64,000 nt of DNA from Symbiodinium natans (GCA_905221605.1 CAJNDS010002294.1:438501-502500), one strand, 5' to 3'. Positions 11,310 through 24,000 are shown, counted from the stretch's first letter. Notes: generated from the letters alone by a model not told the origin. Program-made: numbers and translations.

Positions 11310-14300
11310 GCGTGAAACATCAATGAAGCGTGCCAAGATATGTCAAGAAACATCAAGAATCCCGAAAAGAAGGCCAAGAGCATAGCGTTGGGCTGAAGCA
11401 GCCAGGCCGCTGCCTTGCCACCTATTGCGAAGCAGCATGAGTTCTTGGATAAGGTGTGGCTCGTCGAGCGCTGGGTGTCGACAAGGGTCTGTGGTCCAAT
11501 CGGGCTTTGCTGGACAGGCTAAAGAGTACGATCTTGAGGCAGTGAAGGCCGATTTGCATGCGCTTTCGCTGTGTAGTGCTGCGTATGCTGCACAACACTG
11601 AATTGGCCGTGTGCAGGAAATGGTTGCCGAATCTCCGACGCTGATCAACGTGCAGCCAGCTGGGAGATGGCCCGCATGCTTTTGCAGCTCTTAAATCATG
11701 AAATTTAGTGAAATTTGTACCAGCGAACTAGCAGAAATGCAGATGAATGCATGCACAGGTCGGCACTTCACCAATTTGCAGAGAAAGGTGACGTCGACGC
11801 TGTGAGGCTCGGACTGAGGGCAGGCTTGAGCGTCATTGAACGTTTTGTTGCAACAGCGCAGCTTTCAGTCTTGAGAGGTGGTTGCTCGAGAATGGTGCCG
11901 ACCGAACCCTGAAGACAAAGGACCACGGCTGCGGGTGAAGCAATACTTACAAGCTCTGCAACGCAGGGCTGACCAAGAACGCCGTTGGAATTCTTGCGTA
12001 CACGATACGCATGTTAAGTGGGGAGATGCCACGCCAACAGGTTATGCTGAGGCAAGAGTCGGGGTCATGGCGTACTTCCCCAGTGCTTGGAGGATGGACA
12101 GACGCCAGAAGAAGTGGCCCACGAAGATGTTCAGGATGTTTTCAATGGCGAGGCCGTTCTGGGCAACAAACATCAAAATGTTTCGGTAGGCTGCAGCGCT
12201 TCATTCCAGTCCTCCACATGAGGATGATGAGGAGGAAGATGCAGAAGACGAAGGTGAAGAGGAGGAGGAGGAAGCTGAGGAAGAGGAACCTCCGGTGGAA
12301 GAAGAGAAGAAGGCCAATCAAGCCAACCAAGTGCAAGATAGTTGCTTGGGCGTGTGCATGTATGTGTGTGAAAGCGCGGGCGTCTTTCTGAATTCTCACT
12401 CCTTGTCGTTCTTTGCACAGGGAACGAAAAGAAAAGCACCTGAGAAGCCTCCAGGTTCTCCGGTAAAAACCGTCGCTCGGCAGCCACTATCTAACATGTT
12501 TTAATCATGTCATGATGGTATCATCTCGTTGTAGCTTGCATTTGTTTATGATTTTCTGTTCTTATGTTATTTGGCTTGACCTGCTTTTTAAAAGTGTTAA
12601 CATAACATTGTTATATGTCATTATGCCATTACACTATTATATTATTACATTATTAGAGATCTACAATGTTTATATGATTATTTTGCATGTTCATGTTATA
12701 TATTATGCTATGATGCTGTTGTAGTCGTACGTATAACGTTATTTCATTATGTTGTTACATTGAAATACTATAATTTTAGAATATTGACATCTCATCATAT
12801 GTTAATATAAGAGTACAGCAAGAACATCATAGTACTATAATTGTATAATATTAGGATACTAAAATGTTGATGTGCCAATATTATAGTATTAAAATAGAAT
12901 TATAGAAATACTATAACACTAGATTAATGTAAGGCTATCGTATTACAGTACTAAAATGTTGCAACATTTTACTCGAATATGATATTATCGTACAAGAATC
13001 TACTACTATTATATTACCGTACTTCGACATTATAAAACACTCAATGTTATCAGTATCTTGATGTGTGTTGTATTTGTTTGTTGCCTGAATGTGTTTTTAT
13101 TTCTATGATATTCATATATTAATACATGCTTAAGTCTGTTGATGCTATATTAATATTTCAAGATTTTTATATGTTTGGATTTCAGATCAATTGTATGATT
13201 ATATCATTGCACGATTACGGAATATTGTAAAAGTAGCAGACGCCCCACTACTGTCTCTGCCAGACCAAACCGTCAGAAGCTGCAACGCCGTCTCCCGCCA
13301 AGAAGGCCAGCAGTCGCTTGCGCGGGCATGTGGGAGATGGGACCTATGTCAAGATAACAAGAAGACAAGCATGTTTGTGACTGTCAGGCGAAAACATCAC
13401 GACCGGTGGACGCATCTGTGCCCAATCGGGACGCTCGGCCAGCATAATCAATAACTTGAACGAGAAGCAAAGCGCAGAAGGATTGAGGTAAGGTGTCTTC
13501 TTCGCGCCCTGAGGACACCTACACGGTGGCCGGCGACTGGCCCCCGCCTCATGCATGCAGAATCTTATCTATTGAACCTCCAGAGCTTGTTTGGTATATT
13601 GTTCACCTCGTCAGTCATGCCACACGGGCTTTTCTGTGCATTCGCTGGCTGCTCTTTAAATCATCGCCGACATCTGGATGCTGCCTATCAAGTCTATCAA
13701 GCTTGTCAAGAGGTCTGTGCTTCTGAACCAGACGAATGTCGGTGCCAACAACAACAAGTTCTACAGGAGAACCGCATATTCGAAGCCTGCTTGATCTTGA
13801 CTGTGTCTGCTAAGTTAGTCAACTGCTAGCAGTCCAATATGCGCGCTGCTTTGACAGGATACAAGTCCTCAAAGACACAAAATCCAAGGCACAGTCAGTG
13901 TCCTTTTTTGCGAGCTCGAGTTGCGACAGTTTCGCCAGTTCTTCTGTTGGACTCGCTGGGGACGTGTTGGCGCTGCCGGACAGCATAATCTCGCCCCTTG
14001 CCCCAGCGAGGACCAGCAATGTTTCTTCCATGGAATTCTTTGCGATGATACCATGTTACGCAACCCATGCTCCGCATAATGGGCCCTACAATGCCTGGTG
14101 AGACGCTCTTCACAATCAAACTGTGGGGCGTAAGCAACTGATTGCTGCTGTTCTCTTAAGCCCGTCGTTGCATCTTGTGCACAGGACTCTGCTCAAGCGA
14201 TATTCAAGGCCACACGCCGACGGTTTAGGATATCCCATGACATTTTCTGAGAGGATCCCGTGTGATAATCACAATGCACGTTGACCTGCCAGTCGAAGTT

Positions 14301-15675
14301 CAAAGACAAGTCTGGCGTGCACTATGTCGCTTGGCATGGTTGGTAGCTCTAATCTCGGACCATTGCACGAATGATGACGATGCCGTAATCCTGACTCAAC
14401 AGAACTTTTAAGTCAGAGTCGGCAAGCATTCTAGGTTTCAGAGGAGCCAATGCGCGTTCTACTGCTAGGAGGAGCCCTTTAAGCTTTCCGGAACGTGTGG
14501 CCTCAAGTCCACTGCCCAGCAACGTGCCCCATACACACCCCATGAACTGTCAGTTTTTAATTGGTGAGCCCAGCACCTTTTTGGATGCATTGCGCAAGAC
14601 GGAAGACGTCAGCAAAGCTCGTGAGCCAAGGTAGAGCATTCCTAGTGTCCTGGCAGTTTCCAACCATGCTTTCAAGTTGATGCCAGGATCTCAAAGATTC
14701 GCACGACTGGAAGCCTGTCATTGGCAAGTACACGCTAGTGGACACGGAGGAGCAGGACAGCCCCTCGCAACCTTTACATTCCTACTAGTAATGGGAGGTT
14801 TCTTCTGAAGGCCGGCAGCGATGAATCAAGCTTGAGGTGTGCATGAGATGGGTGAAGTGGCTGTACACAGACGGTGGACCTCAAACTAAGGTATCGGGTT
14901 GGATATTGGGATTGTTCGGCACCCCTACCGAAACCCCGAAGCCTAAAAAGTATGAACGCATCAATCATCAGCCAGATCCGACTGATTGAGCGCCCCGTCC
15001 AGGATGGTGATGGCGGTGGTGAATCGGCGCCGCTCGGGAAGCTCACAGAGCAACAGATTGAGAAGGGGCAGGTGGACGTCTCGGAAAAGATCAGTTTTTT
15101 GTGTCTCTGCTGAGATTGAAAATCTCCAGGAAGTCCTTCAGCGAATTGAAACAGCCCTAGCGAAGAAGAACGACAAGCAGCTCACGGACACTGACCGTGA
15201 AATGCGGTCGCGGCTTCATCGCTTCAGCCAGAGAACAAGTGAACTTCCAAGACCAAAGCTTCTGCAACTCGCCCTGCAGGATCTCTCCTCTGAGTACTAC
15301 ACCTTGATTCCTCACGACTTTGGCTTCAAGGTGCACACTCTTTCCACCCTCTGCAAGGTCATCTGAAGCTCTCAGTCAGTGCTGTCCTGACTCTCCAGGT
15401 GCCGCCCGCAATCAAAACACGTGAAATGCTTGAGGCTGGCCTATTGCAATGTGGGAGATTGTGCTCGAAACAAGGGGGCTTAGGGCACCTTTGGCAGCCA
15501 TGCGAAGAAAGTGCTACTATGTGCTACTGGTAAATCTAGTAATTCGCAGATCATCCTTGTTGCACGTGGCTTGGCAGCAACGACGGTGTACACAAACGTC
15601 CTGTGTTGTGCTGTCGTGCACCAGGCTGAAGAGGAGCTGCTGAAGTGTCTCGGAGCAGCTGTTAAACGAGTTGAG
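10981..15675 (+). CDS. Ankyrin-WGR-PARP-regulatory-domain protein, multi-exon gene (partial model)
   Basis: A chain of plus-strand exons in compatible phases encodes, in order, a Lys/Ala/Pro-rich N-terminus, an ankyrin repeat, an acidic then basic linker, a WGR domain and the helical regulatory domain of poly(ADP-ribose) polymerases. In the PARP family WGR and the regulatory domain sense DNA breaks and gate the catalytic domain in the nucleus. I could not find the catalytic ADP-ribosyl fold in the following 600 bases, so the gene is truncated, has a missed exon set, or continues into the mono-ADP-ribosyltransferase gene that starts at 16348 on the same strand. The first and last exons and several linker exons are not fixed. 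Domain identity is firm; unity of the gene is inferred from order, strand and phase. Confidence 0.7.
11500..11930 (+). CDS. Ankyrin-repeat exons
   Basis: Four exons (about 11500-11547, 11617-11669, 11759-11806, 11878-about 11925) join in frame through GC-AG introns. The joined peptide carries ankyrin signatures: LINVQPAGRWSALHQ, then AEKGDVDAVRWLLENGADR. This is the usual TALHxAA...G...VxxLLxxGAD pattern. Each helix pair is broken by an intron. The exons sit upstream of the WGR exons and are probably the same gene's protein-interaction module. Confidence 0.75.
12205..12504 (+). CDS. Acidic and basic linker exons
   Basis: About 12205-12342 reads as a Glu/Asp-rich segment (HEDDEEEDAEDEG, then runs of Glu, then a Lys-containing end). 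After a probable intron, 12421-12504 encodes a basic GTKRKAPEKPPGSPVK segment. Charged disordered linkers are common between domains of chromatin proteins. Exon borders are approximate and membership in the ankyrin-WGR gene is inferred. Confidence 0.45.
   Translation, partial: SSPPHEDDEEEDAEDEGEEEEEEAEEEEPPVEEEKKANQANQVQDSCLGVCMYVCESAGVFLNSHSLSFFAQGTKRKAPEKPPGSPVKTVARQPLSNMF
12505..13190. other. AT-rich island
   Basis: About 690 bases are strongly A+T-rich, full of ATT, TAT and ATTATAG-like words, unlike the roughly balanced flanks. There is no credible frame on either strand, and I saw no match to the conserved mitochondrial cob/cox proteins. It lies where an intron of the surrounding gene is expected. 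It may be an inserted element or organelle-like non-coding DNA. Confidence 0.7.
13700..14765 (+). CDS. WGR-domain exons
   Basis: Exons ending at 13766 and at 13858-13888, 13930-about 13989, 14185-14208, 14293-14314 and 14697-about 14760 encode the WGR fold. LNQTNVGANNNKFY leads to IQVLKD, then CWTRWGRVG with the defining Trp-Gly-Arg, DSAQAIFKSKFKDKSDSHDW, and the closing GKYTLVD strand. Introns are GA-AG (13767-13857), GC-AG of only 41 bases (13889-13929), GC-AG (14209-14292) and GC-AG (14315-14696). Two exons are tiny (24 and 22 bases). One junction, between 13989 and 14185, is unresolved. A nearby VDASVPNRD segment (about 13404-13430) may be the exon just upstream. Confidence 0.75.
14930..15675 (+). 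CDS. PARP regulatory (helical) domain exons
   Basis: Exons at about 14930-15071, 15115-15330, 15399-15434 and from 15625 join in phase 0 through GT-AG, GT-AG and GC-AG introns. The peptide shows the PARP regulatory signatures: PLGKLTEQQIEKGQ (compare the family's PLGKLSxxQIxxGY) and YYTLIPHDFGFK (compare FYTLIPHDFG), followed by VPPAIKTREMLE and an amphipathic helix AEEELLKCLGAAVKR. The expected next block, the NAD-binding catalytic domain, is not visible before 16300. A peptide near 15770-15830 (RFYLRMGFEEVE) looks more like the end of an acetyltransferase fold, but that is too short to call. Confidence 0.75.
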
Positions 15676-16347
15676 GGGATGCATGGGCAGTTTAAGCGAG
15701 CAAGAGGAGAAGACTTGCATGGCATTTGCATTTCATTGCATGGCAGTGCCTTACATTGCACTAGGAAACGTGCGCGGCTTAGGTTTTATCTTCGCATGGG
15801 CTTCGAGGAGGTGGAAAAGGAGGATGATGGCCTTCTGCCAATCAGTGTCCCCCTTTGTCAGCTCAAGCCTCACAACATGTCCGATGCATCTCATCCGCCC
15901 TCTGAAGGTGGTGTTATGTCCTTGGCCCTACCCAAGAGTCTGGAATCAGCTTGTCTGGATCTCAGACATCAGTGAGACAGAGTCATCAGATGCTTCGCAT
16001 CTGGGTTTTACCCTCGGTCCGTCGAGGTTCTGGGATCTGCAGCAGCGGCAGCATCAAGAGCTCCATGACGCGGCTTGCCTGAACTTTTTGACTGAGCCTC
16101 ACCCTGAGCCTCAAACCTCCTCGCACTCCCGCATCTAGCTCGGGACAGGCGCGGCAAGAAGCACGAAGAGAAGCAAAGCGGTGGCCCATCAAAGTGCCTC
16201 GGACATTGACCAGAAACCCCAACATTGGCAGATCTAAGTGCAAGTTTGTCCTTCTCAATGAGGAAGGAGACTTGACGGCACAGGCCACAGGCAGCAGGCA
16301 GGTTATACAGCCAGATGTCATCTTTGCTTCTTCCCACATGTCCTGCA

Positions 16348-17893
16348 ATGGCTAAGGGCAATGGAAGCTTGGAGGCATTCAAGGAGGCATTCAGGCACTT
16401 GATGGCGCTTGCAACATTCCCGCCCACGCCCCCCAAGCCCCCCCAAGGAATCCCACCTTTACGGCGCCATCATGCTCTACACCTCGAATGCCATCTACAA
16501 GCAGCTGAACGCGGCGCTGCGGAGCCCCTCTTCGCTGCGGAGTTTTTTTTGGGGGGTTTTAAGTGGCCTTTTGTTACAAGGTGCTTAAACGTGCGTTTTT
16601 CAGGCTTAGGCAGCTGAGGGTTTGGGGCTGCCGGTGGCTTCAAGAGGTCGCTGTTGCTAAGGTGAGGATCGTAACAAGATCAAGAAGTACAAGCCGTATC
16701 TCAGGCCTCATTTGCTGCTCATTCGGGTATGGCATTTGTGGTTACAGATCCTCATATGCATCATCTGCAGGTTGCTCTTTGAAGCACTGAATCGCCTCCC
16801 GCAGCAGAAGAGGAGCCGCTCAAGCACAGCTGTTGCTTCTGGTTGTCGCTTTTGATGGAAAACATGCATTTTTAAAACAATTGCTTGCCAGCTTCACAGG
16901 ACCCTCTGGCGTGGCATTGGTGTGGATCTCTATGATCAGTATAAAACCGTCGCTCGCTGCATTTACGGCGCCTCCCTAGGAGCACTCGTGGAAGTACCAG
17001 CAAGACGAGAAACCATGACAAGATCTGAAGTTTGCCTTTCCGCATCCCTACTGTAGTCAAGCGCACCCACTAGCTACGAGTTGAGAAGAGTGTTGGCGCT
17101 GGGACAGCTTTGTAGGGCACTGCGCGGATGGTCAGCTCCTAACAAGCTTTCATGCCAAGGGGTCCACCATCACGTGGTGGGGCGTCAGCAGCTGCACATC
17201 AGACGAGCAGGCCTGCTGAGACATTGCGTGCTCGAGCTTCTACATAGACAAGAATCCAATGTGGAGGTCGCCAAAAACTTCATGAAGGGCTGTGGCGGTT
17301 CTTGCACACTGCTAACGGTCAAGACCAAGACAGCTGCCGACATTTCGGAGATAACGTGGGAGACTCAGAAGGAAGACTGCGGCTCAAAGGAAGGTGAATG
17401 ATCTGATCAGAGTACCTCAGTCGTGTGAAATGCCGTGAGATGTCGTGAGGTTCTACGGAAATGAGAAGGAGACTTGGAAGTTCACTCGTGTTCAGTCCAC
17501 TCGGCACTCGGCACCGTGCAGTGATAGAGTCTAGGTTCAGGTTCAAGGCCTTGCTGTGCTAAAGGAGAGCCTCCTTGCCCCTGGCACGCAGCTCAAGGCC
17601 GAGGGGTATGACAGTCATGACACAGGGACGGACACACACGGCGCTGCGGCATGACAAATCACATAGTCACCTCATGCAGCAAAGGGGCGTCAGGCGGCGA
17701 GCATTTGCTGTACGGAAAGCCACCACAAGATCAAAACCCTTGTCAACAGAACTCGTCGGTTTAGGGCCATTGCTCGTGAGAGATGCTGGCCAAAATTTGC
17801 TGCATTTGTCTCTGTGGACAGGTGGTGAACTCAGCGCGGAAGGGCAAAGTCTCCGAGATAACGCTGGAAGAAGTTGGCAGAGCAGTGGATTGA
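16348..17893 (+). CDS. Mono-ADP-ribosyltransferase (arginine-type, R-S-ExE)
   Basis: Ten exons reconstruct a 170-residue protein in one unbroken frame: 16348-16386, 16448-16523, 16662-16704, 16771-16812, 16900-16948, 17160-17210, 17267-17355, 17450-17468, 17565-17597 and 17822-17893. It transfers ADP-ribose from NAD+ to a protein side chain. Visible family features are ALxLYTSxxY with QLNAALR, the Arg of TLWRGI, the GVSSCTS serine strand, FMKGCGGSCTLLTV, and the ExE catalytic pair in GNEKES, followed by LLAPGTQLK and a C-terminal EITLEEVG helix. Introns are GC-AG (five), GA-AG (two) and GT-AG (two). The eighth exon is 19 bases, and its downstream intron separates the two catalytic glutamates. 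No signal peptide is seen. The first exon is the least certain: the ART block may instead be spliced to the PARP-like gene upstream. Confidence 0.8.
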
Positions 17894-20800
17894 ATCATAG
17901 CCAAGTATACACTGGCCATCCCTGGTCGGACCCACGCATGTTCGTCCCCCATTATGTTTTCGAGCTTCGTGCTCAGCTGCGCCTGAGCCGGCCGAGAATT
18001 GGCCTGACATGCTGCGAGCCCGCAGCCAATGCAATGACAGGCCCAGAGAATCGGTTCAAAAGAGCACTCCGAATGTGCGAGAGCCTGTCTGCAGAGAAGC
18101 TTCGTCCCTAACTTCACAAGTCCATTCCCTACATCTGCATTCCCCCACATTCCCGTAAGCCCTAGCATGCCCTAGCAAACTGGCAGTGCTCCGAAGGATG
18201 CGAGACACGACGCTGAGAAGGTGAATGCATTCCAGGTGCATGATGGATGCAATGGACAGATGCGACATCGCACATCTTGTGAGCATCCTTTCGCTGATCT
18301 GCCCAGGGATTCTGTAACATGGTGCAGGCTAACCCGCAGGCCTGAGTTGTAGCAACGGCTGATGCAAGGTAGGAACTTTGCCATGAATTGTCGTGTGTTC
18401 ACCTTACCAGGTTGCCCTCCAGCACCCTGTGGAGTTTGCAGGCCCTTCCCTTCAGACCTTGCTTTCAAAGTCGGGGCCAGACATATCTGTCAGGCGCCAT
18501 CTCTTCGCTTGCTCCTCCTCCACAGCACCTGCAATCGAACTTCCAGAACATCCTCTCAAGAGCCCCAGCAGCACAAGCCGACAGCGGGCAGAAGTAAGAG
18601 CTTGACCAGAAGAGGACTGCCAAGCCGAGATGAGTCGTGCAAAACTGAGGTTACAAGCAGGTGGGCGTCACACTGCCTTTGCTGCTTTTGAACAGACACA
18701 AGCTGTTTGGCCTGTCGGGCGCTTGCATGGCTTGCAGACCTTGGGAGCAAACTGGACAAATGCCTGGAAGCAGGCAGCGGGGGAACATGCGGCAACATGT
18801 GGCAACAGCAAGCGACAAGCATACAGTAGACCTGCATGGTCATGTAGCGTACGAAGTCGACTGCTGTTTTCCTCGAAGCATGCTTGCAGATGCCACAAGA
18901 AGTGCAGTTGAAGCTTTCACATATGAATCTTGGTGGCAAGTGCAAGGCATCGTGTGTGATACCAACTTCATCACACAGCACTTCGCCCTGCACCTTGTAC
19001 CTCAGGTACCCTGGGATAGAGCCGCCTCAGTCTCAAGCTCGCTGCGGTACATGTCAACGCGGTGCTATCAGAGATTATCAGAGCAATTCACAGCGATTCA
19101 AGGTCCTAAATGTCAGTCGCCGGAGAACCCCACACGGGCTGACGGATAGTTTGCGGGACAGAACTCTGTGTCTTGCGGCTTCTCGTCGTACCTGCCAGCC
19201 ATTCGTTATCGATAGTGAAAGCAAGCTCGTTAAACAGTTGACAGATTGTGCTGGCCAGACCATGATAATGCATTCCAAATGTTTAACGCTACCGGTGTCC
19301 TGCTTAGTTGCGCATGCCTGGACGTTTTTGAAGGAGGGGCGGCTTAGCGGTGTTTACAGCGTTTTACAGTAAAGTTTACAATGTTTGATACAGTTCAGGG
19401 AAGCTGCGGCCTTTGCTTCAGGCGGCCTGGCAAAATGCAAACCAAAAGTGTTTGGCGCAACCAAGACAGACCCTGGCCCCCGTAAGCTACTGCGATATGC
19501 ATGAGACATGTGACGAGCTGGAAAGTGCGACTATACAGGCCATGTGTTCGTAGGACTTTGCATAGATGCTGGTGGGGCACCGGTGGATGTGCAGCAATCG
19601 TCCTCGCCTTGGACCACGCGGGTCAGACTCGCACCTCAGAGGAATTCAGATTATCTGTTGGTCAGCTTTGGAAATCCAATTCAGTTTCCTCGTGCTTCTC
19701 TGTGCCTGTCTGACTGACTCAGGCAGCCCTGATGTCATCCAGCGCTGTTTGACAGCATTAATGGGCCCAGCAGTACAATACTTAGCCAGCAAAGCGTCAG
19801 CTGCAGCCGCATTGCTAGCAGAGAAAATGGCTATGACTTGACGAGACACAAAGCTTGGCGCTTCAATTGGATGCACGGCATGCCATGACATGCCAAGCCG
19901 ACAAATCCGCTCGTCTCATCTCCCATCAGCATCTCTATGAGAAGCTTGTCCAGCATGAGTGCTCCACAATGCTCCGCATGTTGCCACGTGAACGAGAAGT
20001 CAGCCCTGCAACAAGTGTAACTTGCATCACCCACACAGATTGGTTGTCCGTCACAGCCTAGAGCGAATGCTTCCAATCTGTTATCGGCACTGACCAGAGC
20101 CATAAAATTCAAGGAGCGCTGCATGCCACTCGTTCAAGTGATCTTTCCCAGTTCGCACGGCTAGATGCGCATCTTTCGCAGGAGTGGACCAGCTGCATGT
20201 TGCACTATGCTCAGAGTAGTGCACAGCGTGGACACCGGTCTTGCTCTTCCGCTTCACAAGCGCAGATCTCTCCAGGCACGGTAGTCTTGGAGATCCAGAT
20301 GGCCAGGCTTGTCCCTGCAGCCCAGCCATGCCGAGTTTTCTCAAGCACCTTCAGAGCTTTTTTGGGGGCTTTTGTATATGGAATTGCCATACTCGTGTTC
20401 TACTACCGTTCCATAAGCGTGTTAAACGTGTTAAAGTGTCCTTGAGGATGGCAGAGAAGTTGTATTTTGCCCGCGGTCGATGCGGACAAGCCCAGAAGCT
20501 CAACCTGCCATTGTCCCAGGGTGTTGGTGGGTGTTGGTGCAAAGTCCAGGCATTGCGCAATACTTAATACCCGCTGAGTCATAAAGCGCGGCAAGGTGCA
20601 AGATGAGCCCTTCATGGATGATGCTGTTGCAACACAACGGCGCTGTTGGGTTCGAAGCCTAGCTTGGCACGTAGAATGCGTGTGCCAAAGTGTGCCGATT
20701 TGCAGCCCTTTGCTGAAAAAGCAGACAGCCTCAAGGTGTTGCCTCCACCTGAGCGTGAGCCTTAGCACTATGTTCCCACCTGCTGTAAGTGCCAGCAGCA

Positions 20801-21020
20801 CGGTGCTCTCATGGGCTCTCCAAACATCGTTCCACCTTCACATTTCCTCATCCTTGTGCATCTCGTATGGCCCAGGTGTACTAACACTGCTTGCAGCAAG
20901 GTCGAAAATGCTTAGACAAGTATACTCTTGTAGTGCACGAGGCTCGACTCACTAGCTGGTGCCAGAAGATGGAAGAGCTGCCTGTGCACCTAGGCTTATG
21001 AGCTGTAAGAACAAGCAACA
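17894..21020. other. Unassigned DNA between ADP-ribosyltransferase and ABC genes
   Basis: Overlapping open frames of 60-160 codons occur on both strands (for example 18661-19149 and 18884-19372) without recognised motifs or a consistent splice chain. I see no RNA gene. It may contain untranslated or intronic sequence of the neighbouring genes. Confidence 0.4.
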
Positions 21021-24000
21021 ATGCATCAGATTTATCCAATCACTTCGTACACCTCGAAAAGTGCAAGAGCAATGTTTGCACTACTGCGGTCGCCGGGAAT
21101 CCTTCCAGCACAAGTGGTTGGCACAAGCACGCCAGGAAGGTCATGGAACAAAGTCACAGCGGACAGCACCCACTTCATGAGATTTGGTATGCCGGGGATC
21201 TCGCTGCCTGAGCCTACCTTTGGAACAAGGTGGCCCACGCTGGACGTGCACGGCCGACAGCTGCGTGCTTTTCGTACATCACAGCCGCTCAGCCTGCGAC
21301 CGACCCCAAGCGCAACTGCCGCATGCAGATCCCAGGTGCTGCAATCCAGGCGTGTTCAGAGCCAGTCCGACATCAACAGCGAGCCATCAAACAAGCCCAC
21401 AGTGCGACGTTTGATCGCTCTGCTTTGGCCAGATCGTGTCCTGCTTGGAGTTGCGTTGTGCTTTCTCGTTGGCGCCGCTGTTTCTCAGGCACAGCAAACT
21501 CCCGAATAAATAAATGTGTCGGTTGTGTGTCGTAGGCAGCTTCGCCCTGTCAGGCGATGCTTCCTCATTGCTTGTCCGATACATTGAGAGTCATCATCGA
21601 TGGTCAGGCATCTGGCACGCTGGGAGTCAATACGTTCACTGGTCCCTTGTCCAACTTGTTGCTGGCTGCTTTGGCAGGCACCTTGCCAGCACACACATGC
21701 CACTTCTTATTTTGGTGACATGTTTTTGAAGTCCCTGCTTCAACAGCCTTGGGAAGTAGAGACTCTTGAACCTCTGTCCATACTGTCTCAGACATCCAGT
21801 GATGATAGAAGTACCGTTGCTGACATGAGGTCAAATAGAATGGGATGATGAAAATTCATGCGTCCAAGTTTACTCGCATCAGTAGTCTTTCCCACTTAAG
21901 TCCAAGTCCTTGAAAATAGGCTCCAGGGACCAGCCTAGACGAGAACCGAAAGTCTGCCTTTGAACGTCGGTTGAGGGCGCCTAATTGTGATGCGCCCTCA
22001 TTGTTCTTGCTTTGCGTCGGCTGGTGCTTGAAGACTTGGGCAAGAATAAGTCGGTCCTTCAGAGGAGGCAGCACGGAACGATACAGAACGACAGGTTGCC
22101 CACAGAATGGCGTAGTTCATTGAAGGTTCGATCTTGTGGCATCTCTACATCACCATTCCAAACAAAACCCCAGACCAGTTAAGGAGCGTTCTTCTCTTCC
22201 CTCCGGGGTGCTTGCTTCATTATTATTGGGGCTAGGGCCTCTGTACGCTTGCGGAAGCAGCTCTTCAAGTCCTTACTGCGGCAAGACATGGGCTTCTTTG
22301 ACACTACAAAGACCGGAGAGATCACTTCGCGCCTTACACAGGACTGCCAGCGTGTCGCCGATCAGGTGTCTTTCAACGTTAACTTCTTCTCGCGGACAGT
22401 TGTTGAGCTGGTCGCCACGCTGTGCTTCATGCTGTCGTACTCCGTTGAGCTAACAATGATTTCGTTTGCCACGGTTCCGGTGGTGGCAGTTCTGTCAAAA
22501 CAGGTTGGACACTACATGCAGAAGCTATCTGAGGCTACGCAACAGCGGCTAGCTGATGCCAACGCCGTGGCCGAGGAAGCCCTGTCTTCCATCGCCACCG
22601 TGCGCACCTTTGGAGGAGAAGCATGGGAAGAATTGCGATTTCGCGACAACCTGCAGAAGTTTTACGAGTTAGAGAGCCGCAGGGCAAAAGTGTACGTGGG
22701 ATATCTCTTCGTGATCATGATGCTCCCTCACTTGGGAAATTGCCTCGTCCTGTTCCAGATTGGACGCCTCTGCGTTCATGGTCTGTCAGCCCCCACATTA
22801 CTGGCTTTCGTGTTCTACTTGCAGACCCTAAATGGCTGCTTCAACTCCTTGGCGGACATCTGCAGTTCGAGTTGCAGAGTTTCAGGGTAGGGTTTCAGGG
22901 CTTCAGGGCTTTAGGGTTTCAGGCCTTGAGGGCTTTGGGGTTTTCAAAGCTTTGGGGCTGCCCTAAATCCTAAATCCCTAAAGACCGAAAACCCTGGTGT
23001 AAGACCATAAGGCCCTAAAGGCCTAAAACTATACAGCCTTTACCATCTGCAGCGGCTGTCCAAGACGAACAAACAATGCTTGTGGTATACCGCAAGCGAG
23101 ATGTACAGCAAGTTGGACGAGATGAAGTTCTTCGATGAAGCACTCCTTTTCAGGCGGTGTTCCAAACGCTGTACAGCGAATGCTACTGATGCTTCAGAAG
23201 ATGTTCGTCCTGAATGTACGATGCCCTGAATACCCCCTGATGCATCTGGGGTGGGGGGGGGGGGGGGCCGCAAGGAATGGCGAGGGGAAAGCACCTGCCC
23301 GGAACCCTAAGGTGCGGCAGCCACGACTTTATTTCTCCGAAAGCTTTCTTTTGTGTGTGACAGGCTCCAAATCCCCAGAACCACACGTTGCGACAATCAA
23401 GCTCTATGTGTGTCGTCCTGAAGTTCGCTTTGGTGTGGACCAGGTTCCTATCGCTCAGAATCATGTGGTGCCAGATTCAGGTTCTATGTATTCTCAAGCG
23501 TCCTGAGCTAGTTTTTGTGTGACAGGCTCCAAATGCCCGGAACCTATGCCAGAACCCTGCGGTGCAAGAAGTGCTGCGTGTGTAGGTATGTATCATGAGC
23601 TGGCTTTTCTGTCTCCGAATGCTCAGCCCTGAATTCCCGAAACTTGCCCATGAACGTACGAAGACCTCGCCCTGCACGTGGGAAAACCCCCTGCCCTAAA
23701 CATCGAAAACCTCTCGAACGTATAAAAGCATACGCTCGCTGAACAAGACCCTGAACTGAAAAACTTTGCTTGACATTAAAACCCTGAAACTACCTTAGAT
23801 GCACGAGAAGAACCTCCAACCTGCAATCCTGAAGCGTTGAAGGCTTGGGTTGCCGTTCGCAGCGATGTTGGGTACGAGAACTAAGAGCAACCATAGGCCA
23901 TAGGCACCTTTGAAACCTCTCTCGCGGAAGAGAACTTCTACTCGCAGTAAAATGGCCGCCTTTCATCGAAGAATGGCATTCAACCCCTAAAGCCCTAAAT

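Noticed and set aside
12505-13190. Mitochondrial DNA insertion carrying cob/cox fragments
   Set aside because: No frame resembling those proteins was seen; only base composition suggested it.
16348-17893. Bacterial ADP-ribosylating toxin acquired by transfer
   Set aside because: It has nine introns with the same unusual donors as host genes, and the overall pattern is that of eukaryotic mono-ADP-ribosyltransferases; there is no secretion signal.
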